Assembly: GCA_032821775.1 (NCBI GenBank)
Contig: JAVLRN010000004.1
Location: 2,108,001-2,172,000 of the forward strand
DNA length: 64,000 bases
Direction of reading: 5' to 3'
Origin: Sanguinoderma infundibulare
Taxonomy: Eukaryota; Basidiomycota; Agaricomycetes; Polyporales; Polyporaceae
This document shows positions 43,968 through 56,512 of the stretch, piece after piece. The notes beneath the pieces were generated by a model, which was not told where the DNA came from, made no database searches, and saw nothing but the letters and a program-made list of their open reading frames with translations. Every line of letters begins with the position of its first letter. Position 1 is the stretch's first letter. The position numbers were made by a program, and so were the translations under genes.

Positions 43968-45178
43968 GAAAATTAATCAATTACCATTGTATCCGAAAAG
44001 ATGTACAAGATGCGCTTATAGCAGGGCTATAAATACAAACTAGAGGAGGGGCCGGAGGAGAGGGGATAGGAGAAGGGAGTGGACCGGGACTGGCGGGCCG
44101 CGCACTTGCAAGTGCGGTCGGTATAATAAACCGCGCACTTGCAAAAGCGTGTGTAGACTCTACGTAACTCTGACAAACGGCCAGAAGCTGAGCGCGGATT
44201 ACGCGATATGTACCTTCAGCTTGGGCGTACTCCAGCATGATGACGTCCGATTTGACCCACCCCTACCCGAATGGAAACAAGAAGCTGTTCAAAGCATGAC
44301 CATGGTGAGCGCAGCCCATTTCTAACTTTGTGTTTCTGCAGTTGGGCTCCGAAGCCGGCTCTGACGCGGCTGGCACCGGACAGGCCACGTATACCAAAAT
44401 CTTCCTGCAGTTTCCCGCAAAGTTCTGGTTTGACACCGAGGCAAGCGCACAGCGACTGTCCTTAGTGTTGGCGCTGATGTTCTGCCCCACAGATGGCTCT
44501 GTATGCCGACCCGGAGCGCGGACGCTACCCCGTCTGGCAGAGCCTCGATCACAAGAATTTCTTGCCCGGCTCCGGCATCCTGTTTGCGACTGTCACCGTA
44601 CGTAATCATTCCCAGAGCGCGCGCTCCCTTAGCCCAACTTAACCACTCTGTTTCCGTTTCCGGGTCCGCATTCCCTTCGGCGCGATCTCTGCACGGCCAT
44701 TCCCACCGACCGCTGCCTTGCCGACAGGGCGACTACGCGCGTCGCATCGAGGCGCTCCAGGACGCGCAGGTCCAGGACGAGGTGCTGGGCGTCCTCCGGA
44801 CCATATTCCCCAACGTGACCGTTCCCGACCCGATCTCGTTCCACTTCCCGCGCTGGACGAGCGACCCGCTGTTCCGCGGCTCGTTCTCGAACTGGCCGCC
44901 GTCGTTCTTCAGCGGGCACCACGAAAACCTCCGCGCGACGGTCGATGAGCGGCTCTGGTTCGCGGGGGAGGCGACGAGCCAGAAGTACTTCGGTGAGCAG
45001 GTTGAGTATGTGCAGCATGCGCTTGGGCTCACGCATCATGACGCCAGGTTTTCTTCATGGGGCTTACTTCGAGGGCCTCGACGTCGCCAGTGCGGTCGCA
45101 GGATGCATTCAGAGCGGGGGATGCGCTAGTTATCCGCACGTTTCGGAGATAACGAACGCGTTGCCGTACCAGATCTGA

Positions 45179-45644
45179 TTTTCTACATCGTCCAGCTACT
45201 TTTGCCAATATTTACAGGGGGAGGAGACATGATGTACGTATGCTCGTGCGATGACGGTGTCCGAAACGACTCGAGTCGGTCTGACGAGATTATCGTGTCC
45301 GCTGTTCAATTGTTTATAACAATACTGTCGCTCTGGGAAGGGATTGGCTTGTTATATCGTAGGCGTCAGAGACGGTGGAATGCGGTCTGTGCGGAGATCT
45401 TCCACCGAACTACCTCCTCTGGGTCCGCAACTGGGAAAAGAGCCTTGAGGAAACGGCTAAGGGCTATGGCAACCTCGGCGCTGGCTGAAAACGAGCACCC
45501 TGCCCTGGGACGCACAGAGCAATTCCAGTTGACATATTTCGCATGGAACCGATAGTGAATATTCACGTGCTGAGATTGACGCAAGATAGGATACATGGTT
45601 GTACATATACAGCACGAGCAGAGGCACGAACAAGAATGCTTCTT
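45179..45644. other. convergent spacer
   Basis: 3' ends of the amine oxidase and the giant helicase gene. No gene seen. Confidence 0.55.
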
Positions 45645-48600
45645 CTAGCAATCATCCAAGTCATCGACATTCAGGTCTGGCTTCGGTTGCTTGGCGGGTG
45701 CCTTCTTGACCTCGACGATGCCGCGTAGCGCAATCTTCAGGTCCTTCTCCCAGTTAAGGGTCGCCGCCGCAGGCAGACTGCGCATCAGCGCCTCCGCCTC
45801 CAACGCGCACGCCTTCAACTTCTCTAGGTCGCGCGCCTTGTGAAGGTCCGAGGTGGGCTCGAGCGACTTGTGTAGCCTGACCGCGTCTTTGAACGATCGG
45901 CTGGCGGATTCTGTGAGAACTCGCGCTCGTTGCGAAAGCCAGGGAAAGAGATGGAGACTTACTTCATCTGCGTCAGGGACGACTGCATGCTCTCGAGTTC
46001 CAGGTGCGCCACTACGTTGAACCGTTTCTTCGCAACGCTCCGCGCCTCGTGCAGATGGTTCTTCATGCCCTCGACGACGATGTAGAGGTGCGGGATGGGT
46101 CCCAAGAAGAGCAAGCGGTAGTAGCGATGCGGCCAGTCCATCTTCGTCGCTTGGGTGGAGAATGACGTGAAGATCCGGCGCCGCGTCTCCTCCGAAGACT
46201 TCCTGTTCACGCGCTTCGATGCGAGGAATCGTTCATAAGCTTGCGCGATGGTGGTCGCGGCCGCGATCTCTTGCGCAGTTGGTGCCGTGGGTGCGGCGGT
46301 GGCGTAGTTTGCGTCGATCGCCTGAGCAACATCCTCCACGTCAACCGCATGCTCGACGGCGTCCTCGGCCTCCTCCGCTGCAGGAGCTTCATCTTCTTCC
46401 TCGGGCTGTGCGGCGTTCACGGAAGCGCCCGCAGGGATGAACGAAGGAGCTTCTGCTCGAAGTCCAGTGGGCGCCGAAAGAGATCCGTCCGTCTTGAGCA
46501 GCCACGGTATGTCCTCAAGCCGATTGTAGACTACACGTCGGACGTTGAACAGAGACTTCCTGTCTCCAGACATAGGTCCATAGTGCAGTTGTACCATCTC
46601 GTCCAACCTCGAGTCCTTGACAGAATGGCGGACCGCGCGCGCAAGGTGGTCCCAATTTTTCGCGTTCACGTACCTACGTGTGTCAGCATAAACTAACGTA
46701 CAAAGAGAGAGGAGACAGACTTACTCCTCAATTAGAGGATTGAATGTCCTCCCTGGTTTTCGTACTGCAAAGAGGGCTTGCCAGATATCATTACGCACAG
46801 CGAATATGCGGTGATTATATCCCCCTGCTCATAGCATGAGGAACGTGACGATTATCCTTTCGATATCCACTTACACAGGCATAGATTTCTGCAACTGAAC
46901 GGCCATGAACACCATGCGTTGTAAGGTGACGATCACAAGGATACTCACATTCTTGCGAAGAAGACATTCCTTATCTGATTTCCGAACAATGACAGCTCAC
47001 GGCTTTCGAAGAGAAGGTGCCCTATATAACGTGAGCATGCCTGCCGTGTTCATTGATCCCCAGTCTCACATACCGAGATCGTGACCTGTGTAGATGAGTT
47101 CCAGGAGTTGAATGATTTGTTCCTTGTACATCTTCGCCAACTGGGTTTTTCTTCTACGCAACTTCTCGATGGTGGGGGTAAGGCGGGAGAGCCAGCTCTT
47201 TGGAAGCGTGACGTCATGCAAAGTCCCCGTTGCGTGCATCCGTGAAGCAATTATCAGGGCACCGCAGAGGTGATCCATGAAATCGCACAACACCCCGATG
47301 TCTACAGGAACTTTATTCTGTAGAACGTGGCTGCGCAATTGACAAGACCTGAGCTACGGTTTGAGCGAATGAGCTCCAGAAATGACGTACTTCATAAACA
47401 AGACACCTTTGTTGAGGGCATCCTCGTCACTATCTTGCATGGAATCCAAGTAGTACTGCACAACGTAAGACTTGTCGCGTAGAAGCGCAGACGGCCGATA
47501 GGTCATGACCGTTGGTATGCGATGCAGGTATTCCGCGGCAGCCTCATTATCGAACATCAGAGCCAGGCGGGATCCTTGAATGAAGCTTGTCAAGAACGCT
47601 GTTTGTGGACGGTAGGGGTCGAGAGCGTAGAGGCGTTCGTGGATCCAGACTTTGATGACTTGCCGGCCAAGCTCGAATTCGGGTATCAGTGCAGGAGAGA
47701 GGGTCTGTACGGAACCTAGCTTGTAGTAGGGCGGATATAGAGCTTCGTACAACTGACGAAGCCAGTACCTAGATGCATCGTAAGATTGTCGCTATGGGAG
47801 TTATGGACAAGATTACTCACCGTTGGTGCCGTGCGCGTTCATTAGAATGCTCGACAGCGTAGAGCGTCTGGTATACGAGGATCTGTAGGATATGGACCCG
47901 CACCCGAGCGTTGTATTCGCCAGCGTCGTAACGCTGTGAATCAACGTGATTCCGGGAGCACTCTGTACGGTTACACTGGCGGAAGACGGTGTATGAAAGA
48001 CAAACTTGCAAGGGACGCAAGCCATAGAACAGGTTGTTCTCCTCGTTAACCCTCTTGAGTAAGCGCACTTTGAGAACGTGTTTGATGAGCTTCTCTAGCT
48101 CCCATCGGGGGACTAGAATCCCTTGATCATTTTCGCGTGCTGATGGCGTTAGACGGTCATTGTGCTCGATTGCGAGGAGGGAGCTCTTGGGAAGCAGAAA
48201 GAGGTCTTCTGTCGAGGGCTGAAGCGCGAACAGCTTGCGCACGTCTGGTTGATCGCAGGGGTTGCTGACGGACCAGAGCTTCTGGAGCATGCGGACGTAT
48301 TGATAGAATACCTGGAGTTTTCCTGAAATCTCCAGGAGAGTGGCGGTCTGCAGCTTGAGGGGGACCGAAAACACGCGATCAAGGCAGAGGAATGAGGCAG
48401 CCCGACTGCCTTGGGAAGCGAACTTCTGCGCAAGTGACACGAGTTGCTGTGCATCACGGGTTGCAATTGCCTTGAACATCCGGATCTGGAGTGAAAGTAT
48501 TAGTGGAAAAGCGCTGCAATGGAAACATATTGCGCACCTCATCCCGTAGCAGTTCATCGCTCGTTTCCGTGTTCATACGGTTCACGAGTTGCAACAACTT

Positions 48601-51600
48601 GCCAACGGTGCCACTGGGCTGGAGACTTTCCTCGTTCACAGGTACTCCGCACGAGAGGTTCTGCCAAAGGCCGTCCACAATACTTGTCAGCGCCCGCTTC
48701 AACGAAGTCCCGTTTCCTCTGTCAAGCGACAGCACCCGTATTGCCTCGAGAGTATTGCCTTCGCTAAGGTGGACATCGGCTGCTTCTGCGTACCGCTCGA
48801 TGTCTTCGAGGAACTGGGCCCGCGCCACATCAAGACCATAGTCTTCCATATACTCTAGCGCGTCGTCAGGGTTATCGAAAAGTTCTACGGCTTTCCTACG
48901 ATAATCACAGCCAATTAGCGAAGAAAGTAACGGAAAGGTGGCAACCTACTTGGTCTGCCTCTCACGAAGGAAGTATAATCTCGAGACATCCACTATGCTC
49001 TCGACGACATCCACCTGCATCTTGTCCTTATGCGCCTTGATCACATCCACAGCTTCCTCGAACTTTCCGGCCTTCCGATAGTGTTGAGCGGCGAGAGTAT
49101 ACTCGGCAGCCAACCCGTACGCCTGTGCTGCCTTGTAATCCTCCCCGCTGTCCACATAACATTGTGCGGCGATCCGGTAGTAGGCCCGCTTCTCGGTGAC
49201 CGCATGCCTAGCTGAGGCAATGAAAGCTTCAGCAGCCGCGGTGAATGTGAGAGCCCGAGCACTGGAGTCTCCACGACCGATGGACGTCGTTCGGGCGACC
49301 TCGCGGAGGTAATAGGCATGAGCGACCGCTTTCTCCCTAGTAAGCCCGGCGCGCTCGTAACAATGCATGGCTTGCATGTAACGACGGTTGTTGAAGAGAG
49401 TCAATGCCGTCTTGGCCCAATCTTCAGCGGTGGATGACATCGCAAGTCGGGGGACGTCGGTTCCGGGGGTGCAGTTCTGGATCTGGTCTTTGTGTGTCCA
49501 GACGATCTACAAAAACGTGAGACGAGTAATGCCGGAGACATGAACAAAGTACTAACCCGCATGGGTTCTCCCTTCTCAGAGCCATCGGCGATCCAGAGGT
49601 TCTTGCGTGCCCTTGTAATGGCTACGTACAAGAACTTGAGCTGTGGAACTACTTTCAGCATCTAATCGAACCCAGGTAGGATCCATACAGACCTCGCGGC
49701 AAACACCGCTGTGACGTGCATCATCAAAACGTGGCGCCGGATGATTATTGCGTTGATCTTGAGGGAGCACATTCAAGACGACCCGCCACTGAGAAACATC
49801 GGCCGTAGAGTCTTCAAAGAAGTTGTACAGGAGGACCTGCACAGATAGTTTAGCGTGAGTTGCTGAATAGCGATCGCAGACTCACATCATTGAACTCGAG
49901 GCCCTTGCTCTCGTATAAAGTCCTGAAAAAGGGACTGCGTGAGTACGGTAACCCATCTATGACTCGGAAAACTTGTACAAACATGATCAGCCCAATATCC
50001 CCCACTTGTGCTCGTAATTTGTCACGGGCAGCGTCATCACGGACAAGAATGCCTACGTTTAACAAGCGGTCAAAGACAATGTTGCTGATTTACTTTCATG
50101 AAGACTTACACTGCTCAGCACCGAATTCAATCTGGCTTCCACTGCAAGTTCGAAGGATCATCAGCGTTGTCGCCCATTGCACGGTATGATCAACTCACGA
50201 TTCGCCGAATAGAAACTGCTCGTATCGGACAGTGTTCTGGTCCCACCCGCTGAAGAACACGGGTTTCAGCCCATGAATCATACCCTGTTCGGGGGCCAGG
50301 GAATCGATGGCATGCGGCCAGAACCGCGTGATCAGCTCTATGACTGAGTGTGCGCAGTCGACAATGCCAGCGTGGGACCGATAGTTGACAGCAAGGTGAA
50401 AGGACTCGGGCTGAGTACGCTTGTCTGCATTCACACCAGCATTTGCCTGAGTCTGAATTAACGAATAGCATTATGATTTGAGCAATGAGGAACCACACCT
50501 CTTCGACTCGGTACAGGAATGCTTTGAGATCGTTGAAGCGGAAGGCGCTCCCTACAGAAATTGTCTGGGCAGTGTCTCCGGCCCAGAACATCCCATGCGG
50601 GTTGCGACACAGGATCCTCAATACTTGTAGTAGGAGAAACGTATGAGTACAGCACATTCCAATGACAGTCAACGTGGAACCCACCGAGAGCGTCAATGAG
50701 GAGGTTATCCTGTGCCTCGTCGACATAGCTGAGAGGATAGATGAGACCCAAACCTCAATCGGGGGTAAAGGAGTCTCGCATACACGAAGTCCATCTCCTG
50801 TCCAGGAACTCCATTGGACCGAAGTGATTTGATGAGGGCATGCGTCCTGTTCGACATGAGCAAACGCGAGGCAGTGGTGGCACAACCTCTTCACCTCTCG
50901 GCAGCGTCGTAGTCCCCTCGCGTCTTCTTCCTCTTCAGGTAGGCTTCGAACAGCTTGTACACCGTCTCGCGCTGGTTCGCGAAAGTGCCTTGCGTGCGGT
51001 GGCTGAGACCGTGGTAAGCGTCCTTGGCGAGATACCCTTCTGGACGATCGAGAGCCAACTCAGAGCCTTTGATAACGCCTAGCGAAAGCGCGACTCAGAA
51101 CACAAACAATATGAGACAAATGTCTTACTCACCCATGAATTCGCCAAACACTAGGGTTGGATCTATCACGGGGATCAGGAACTGGTGAGCATCAAAACGT
51201 CGCAAAGATCAAGCTTTGCATGCACGCACCGAGACCTTTCGTCAAGGCCTGGGGAAAGTGTGACCAATATTCCTCCAAGAATGTTCCGTACGAAACGAAC
51301 GATGCGCGACGCTGCTGCATGTAGTCATTGGAGAGCGCTGTGTCGCGCGCGCTCGGGTCCTGCCGTTCAAAGGCATCCTGTATCATGCGAGACACCGCTT
51401 CCTTCTTCAAGAGTGCTTCCTCCATGTGGCGGAACTCGCTCTCGAGGAGTCGACAGATCTTTAACATACTTGCATTAGCACGGGTCAGAAAGGAAGGCGA
51501 GGAAACACACATGGTCGTACGTGAGGAACATCGGAAAATGCTCCTCCTTCAGCGCCCCGTATCGCTTCGGCAAGTCCCCACGCCAGAAGATCTCCTCGTC

Positions 51601-54165
51601 CCGGTCGACAAGCCCCTGCTCCTGTTGGTTCTTCTGGCGCGCTGCAAGCGCCTTGAGCTCAGCGGGCGACCGCGTCGCCGTCGTGAGCGACTCGAGTAGC
51701 TTCGCGAAGTACTCCTCGACCTTCTCCGCGAGCACGCGCGACTGGGTAACGAAGAGCTGCCGCGGCTTCGGCATCGCATCGCGATGCGCTTCCCATGCGC
51801 GCTCGATCCCAAGCATCTTGAAGAGCATTGTCGTCGTTTTCCTATAGAATATTGAAGCGTAATTATGCGTTGGGTACCAATTCACGTACCCTGTGCCGCT
51901 TCTCCCTACAAACTAGCTTTTAATTGCCGCAGGTCAAGGCAATGAATAGCGTACATACCGAGGACGTAGCACGAGGAGGGATGTTCGATGATCTTCTTCT
52001 CTTGAGGGCTGAAGCAAAAGTCAAGAGACTGTAGCTCCCCGATATGCGAGGTATGCTTACGTGATTTCGAAGACATGGGCAACCTCTTTGTCGGCGATGA
52101 TACCTACGAATGTGGCTTGAATATGAGAAATCATCTCCTCCGTAAATGATACGCACTGTTCAGAAGCGCCTAACACAACGGTCAAACGCTGGTATCAATA
52201 CCATAAAAGCGGAACATACCTGCGAGAACGTGACGAATTTCTCCAAGCTAGACACCGAACCTCAGCACAGAAGCGAGCAATACGCGTCGGAAAATACGTA
52301 CACGAGCAGAGAATGAAGCTGAGAACACCCTCAACAATTGTTTGTGCCTCATAGAATACGCAGCTCACCTCCTCGTAGTCCTCCTTTCTCATGTCTGCGA
52401 TGGCAGACGCAGGCTCGTACACCAACGTTTCCGCGGGAGGTGGCCAAGATGCGGGCATGAAGACGTTGTCACCAGGATTCACTGGGGGGTTGCGGAACGT
52501 GCATCTAGCAGCGAGAAAGTCGGTCGAGAAAGATTTAGAACAATATGACAGGCGGCAACCGAAGGAGACCACTACTTACCTTTTCCTATACTCGGGCCCT
52601 TTGCGCTCGAGCTGGCGACCCATGCAATCCCAGAACCGGCGGTCGAGCTGGGCGTGCGTGTATATCCCGAAGACCTTCAGAACTGCACCAGATTAAGCAA
52701 CGGGGCCTGTGACTTGATCTGACGTGCACTAAACAAACCTTGCCGTTCGACCTAAGTAGGCGGCGTCAGCACGAGCTACGTAATACGTCGCGCAATCCGT
52801 CTCAACTCACATCGCTCTCGAACTCGGGTACACAATCTACTTGATACTGCCACACAAACCATCATTTGTCTGGCACGCCCGACAGAAAGCAGCACTCACC
52901 ACCAGCCGCGTGTCGCCCGTCATTTTCGCTTCATAGATGGGGACTTCGATGTCCAAGCCCGTCAACCGCTTCTGGTTGTCGTCTGAAAAGTGGCCGTTCG
53001 ACAATTCCCTGTTGTCATATCAGCATGTGCAAGCAAACCAAGAAGGGGAACCAAACGCGGACTTAATCTTCTTGACGAAAATCTTGAACAGCTTCCCATC
53101 CCGCCGGCGAGCTGCCCGCAGATCCCGATCCGCCCGCGTCGAGATGAGGATACGCCATTCGCCGAAGCCCTCGGCACTGTCGAAGTACAGGGCGGCCTTC
53201 ATCGGTTGCACAAGAGGATAGGCGGGGGGTACGTTGGGGTCTTCGTCTTGGGCGAGGCTCTTATCGACCTCTGCAGCGTCCAGTGCAAGTGAACTGTCCA
53301 CTGCCTCAGGCGGCGGGAGGAAGGCATCTCTGGCGGCAGATGCGATGGAGGGCAGGCGAAGGTAACCCAGATATGTCTGACGGCCAGTGAGCGCGAACAA
53401 GAGACGTCGGTGGTGATCGAAACTGACCTGCAGAATATGCTTTTGGGAGACGAGGATGCTCTCGCGCAGGATCGCCGCGTCCGCCGGCGTCTGGGGAACG
53501 TCCATGCCATAGTTGATTATCGCCTTGGTGTCAACGGGCGGGACGCGTTGTCCGCGCTTCGCTTGCTTCCGCTTTTTCTGACCCTTGTGCTTGACCGCGA
53601 ATTGAAAGTCCGCATATTCGCTGAGTTCGTCGAGCCCGTCTTCCTCGACATCAAAACGAAGCTTGCCGAGTGCTTCGAGAACCGGAATCGCGGCTTCAGT
53701 CTGTTGCCGGTGTGCTCTAATTGACGAGATTGGGACGTCCGTCGTGGCCGCATTTGACGAGAAGAGATAGAAAAGTGGCAGTCGCGTGAGCAGCTTGGCC
53801 GCGAGAGACGACGGAAAGCCGTCGCATGTCTTGGGAAAACGTTCAAGGATCGCTGTAGAGAGCGCCCGAAAAGCGTCTTCGTTCACAGCTGCGGTAGGGA
53901 TGAATCAGAAAAATTGCTCGCGATCCCTCATCCACCACCTACCAGAGAGCACGAATTCGAAGACGTGAGGTGACCGCTCGAGCTGGGCAAGCGTATCGTC
54001 AAGATCGCGAGCGTCGTCTGCGAGGTGCTGCTCAAGAGCATAGATCATGGTCTCCGCGACCGCCTCGTCTTTCGACAGGTCCTTGTCGAACAACGCTGGT
54101 ACAGCGTCGATGACAGATTGACCTCCGGTCGAGGAGAGCTTCGAACATGATGGAAGGTCCAACAT
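45645..54165 (-). CDS. giant UvrD-like helicase/TPR protein (TRANK1-like)
   Basis: About 8.5 kb with many short introns; exon-level phases were checked only in part. Start at 54165 (MLDLPSCSKLSSTGGQSVID), stop at 45645-45647. The central SF1 helicase core has Walker A GRSGTGKTTTM (split by two introns, 51838-51950), Walker B YVDEAQDNL (50701-50727), motif IV/V-like ESKGLEFND (about 49890) and motif VI FLYVAITRARKNLW (about 49600). It follows an N-terminal region containing DFQFAVKHKGQKKRKQAKRG. A long helical-repeat region follows (ALTLFNNRRYMQAMHCYERA, AAEYTLAAQHYRKAGKFEEA), then an acidic Ala-rich C-terminus. Agaricomycetes carry such proteins annotated as TPR- and ankyrin-containing protein 1-like. 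ATP-dependent nucleic-acid remodelling is the family expectation; the substrate is unknown. Confidence 0.85.
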
Positions 54166-54782
54166 GGCGAGCCTTCACAGTCTGAATATACAGTAATCTC
54201 GTACCCAACGAGCGAGCACGATTGTTCGCGGGAACAAACAACTTCCGCCGTGTGCGGACTCTCAAAACACTTTGCTACAAAGTGTTGGGCCTGGGATCAG
54301 CTCAAACGCAAGTTGCGCGAGCGAGAAGCCTCGGGGTAAAGAGCAGGCTATCGGTATATGCCGCCTTGTAACGTTGTTAAGGCGGTTTTGATCCCAAGAT
54401 CAATGCCGAGGGGAACTTGACGGATTTCGTGTTTTTATTGTCCACGACAGTACTTCCGGTTGTAGATGAAAACAAGGGGGGTATGATCAAGTTGAGGCCG
54501 CTGAGTGTGGTGAAGGTCGGAGGTAAGTTAAAATTCAGCGGCTGGGCGTTTGTGAAGGTTCACGTTGCTCACTTTCCCACGACATCGAGCTCCTGGCCAA
54601 CCCATCCCACGTCGTTCCTCATCTCACAAGAGAAAATACATATCCCTATTCTGCAGCCGAGCTGGACTGCACAGACGGTCGGTAAATGATCCATCGCGCG
54701 AAATCAACATTCCGATGTACATACGACTTCCCCTCTCCTGCTCCTCCCCACCATCTCGATTCTCAGGTTCACGAGCGCACAA
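54166..54782. other. spacer, promoter of the giant gene and 3' flank of the F-box/LRR gene
   Basis: An inverted short repeat, CTTTGCTACAAAG, occurs near 54271. No gene seen. Confidence 0.5.
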
Positions 54783-56512
54783 TTACGCGCCCCTCAGGGC
54801 ACAATACTTGGTGAGCACTTGGACCCACGTGTCTTCCGACCGCTGCCCCAACCAGTCGTTAAAGTCGTCAGCATAACCCGGTTTCCACGGCTTCGTGAAG
54901 TCCAGCGCTGGTTGCGTGAAGTCCAGAGCCGGGAACAGTTGGAGAACGTAGCGAGCCACATCTTCGACCTGCTCCCCACTGGGCGCCTCATAGTCCCTAA
55001 TACTCCTACACGCCGGACGCTGGGAACACCCTATCGTCAGCGTGGCGAGCCGGTGACAAGCACCGCTGCGCGGCGGAACCACGTGTACGAATTCCCGCCC
55101 ATGTAGGTTGAGGTAGGGCAGACGGAGCATGTGGAGGTTCGGGCAGAGCGCGCGGAAATGGTCGAGGATGATGGACGTCGGGATCTGGACCGGGTGCGTG
55201 AGGTCCTGGGACAACGGGGAGAGCGAGAACACTTCGAGCTTCGGCCACGCGAGGAGTATATTCCTGCACTCCTGGTCGTTGCTGAAGAGCGGCATGTTGG
55301 AGCCGCGGAGCACGAGGCGCTTCAGTCCGCGCAGTTCGAAGAGCGGGTTGAGTAGCTTGATGAGGGGGTATTCGAGGGAACGATGGCAATACCCGGCAGT
55401 GAAGGTGAAAGCCTCGAAGACAGCTGGGTCGACTGCGCGAACCAACGCGTCGAGGCACGCGATGTAGTCCAGGGCGGCGTCCGAGTCGTCCTTCACCAAC
55501 CTGAGCGACGCCGTCCTCAGATTCGGAAGCTGCAAAGCCTTGACGACCTCTGTGACGATGGAACAATCCTGGGCGATGGACAACTCGCGTAACGTGTACG
55601 CGCGGATGGGGTCCAATGGCATCTGCTCGTCGGACTCCTGCTCGAGGGCAACGATTTCAAGACTGGCGAGAGTTGGTATGGCGAGAAGGCCGAAAAAGAT
55701 GGTTGTGGAGACTCGCCCTAGTCTGACTTCCCGAAGGTACTCAAACGAGAGGATCGCAGCCAGCACTTTAGTGGTGATCGAAGTGCCGCGCAAGTGTAGA
55801 CTTTGCAAACAGGGTGACGACTGGCGCAAGCGGCGGATGGGGTCCTCAAACGGGACGTCGAGGATGCTGAGGGGCTTGCCGTCTCTTCCAACGTACATCC
55901 CGCAGCGGAACGGCTTCGAATAGTTGAGGGTAACGGCTCGCAACTGCGGGGTGAATAGCGCGTAGAACGAGCAGTCGAGAAAGGATTCCGGGGAGTACGA
56001 CAAGGTTTGGAGGCATGGGAAGACCGAGTTACCGCCGTTGTGGTTTAACACGCCACGGAGGAAATGTGCCTGTGCGATGGACTCGCAGCCACGCTCGGGA
56101 ATCTCCAGTACGCGAACAAATCGCGCGTACTCCTGGAACCGCTTCCACCGTTCGGGAGACTGTTCAAGTGCAGCAGAGACGATCTGCATACAAACCACAT
56201 GGTAAGTAGCCACCTCCTACCCTAACCAGGCCAAGAACTCACCTTATTAAAGTCGCCCTCCCGGCGTACAATGGCGGAAAGCGGTTCTGCAGACACGAGG
56301 GACCACAACGGCGTCGGTGGAGACATCGTCTTCCATAGGGCACGCAGTGCGGGTTCCCTGAATGCCTGACAAACAAGGGCGCAGTTCTTGAGGTCTACTG
56401 TCGTGAATCCGTCCTGGTTGCGGCGGTAATCGCATTTATCGAAGATTTCCCGTAGAATGTCGTCGTTCATGAGTGCGCGACGCGAAGGAGTACCCTCTGG
56501 ATCTGCATACAT
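54783..56512 (-). CDS. F-box/LRR protein A (tandem paralogue)
   Basis: Two-exon model: 56243-56512 (90 codons, from MYADPEGTPSRRALMNDDIL) and 54783-56213 (477 codons), 566 aa. The F-box is in exon 1 (NDDILREIFDKCDY, DLKNCALVCQAFREPALRAL). Exon 2 holds leucine-rich repeats such as LRRLRQSSPCLQSLHLRGTS and LPNLRTASLRLVKDD. Joining the exons needs removal of only 29 nt (56214-56242) with GTGAGT...AG ends. Upstream is a minus-strand TATAAAA. Role by family: SCF ubiquitin-ligase adaptor. Closely related to 57183-58879, sharing promoter, exon layout and the same tiny gap. Confidence 0.8.

Larger units (their letters stand above)
43219..44163. mobile_element. TIR element carrying two tRNA-like units, copy 2 (945 bp), inside an exon
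   Basis: Flanked by the 7-bp direct repeat GTAACTC (43212-43218 and 44164-44170). It starts GAGCCATCTACACA and ends TGTGTAGACTCTAC, as in copy 1 (16404-17377). Subterminal palindromic units have CGCACTTGCAAGTGCG around TTTATTATACCG on both sides. The centre (43540-43830) has CTTGCATCAG-type repeats in both orientations. No transposase ORF. Mostly divergent from copy 1 outside these landmarks, so the family is defined by architecture and termini. Confidence 0.9.
42112..45178 (+). pseudogene. flavin amine oxidase (polyamine-oxidase-like), insertionally disrupted
   Basis: Exons 42112-42325, 42397-42465, 42534-42647, 42717-42967, 43032-43218 continuing at 44171-44304, 44384-44440, 44493-44597, 44728-44992, 45048-45178. 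Without the inserted element and one 7-bp duplication these give 508 codons in phase. Signal peptide LLILGLGLFTFLPSLATA; FAD Rossmann motif VLILGGGVAGVIAARTL; EARGELGGR; C-terminal FAD-binding LWFAGEATSQKYFGFLHGAY. The family oxidises polyamines or other amines, releasing hydrogen peroxide; the signal peptide suggests a secreted or endomembrane enzyme. One intron (44441-44492) has a GC donor. The element at 43219-44163 sits within a coding exon, so the encoded protein is broken unless it is spliced out. No other defect was found, implying a recent insertion. Confidence 0.88.
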
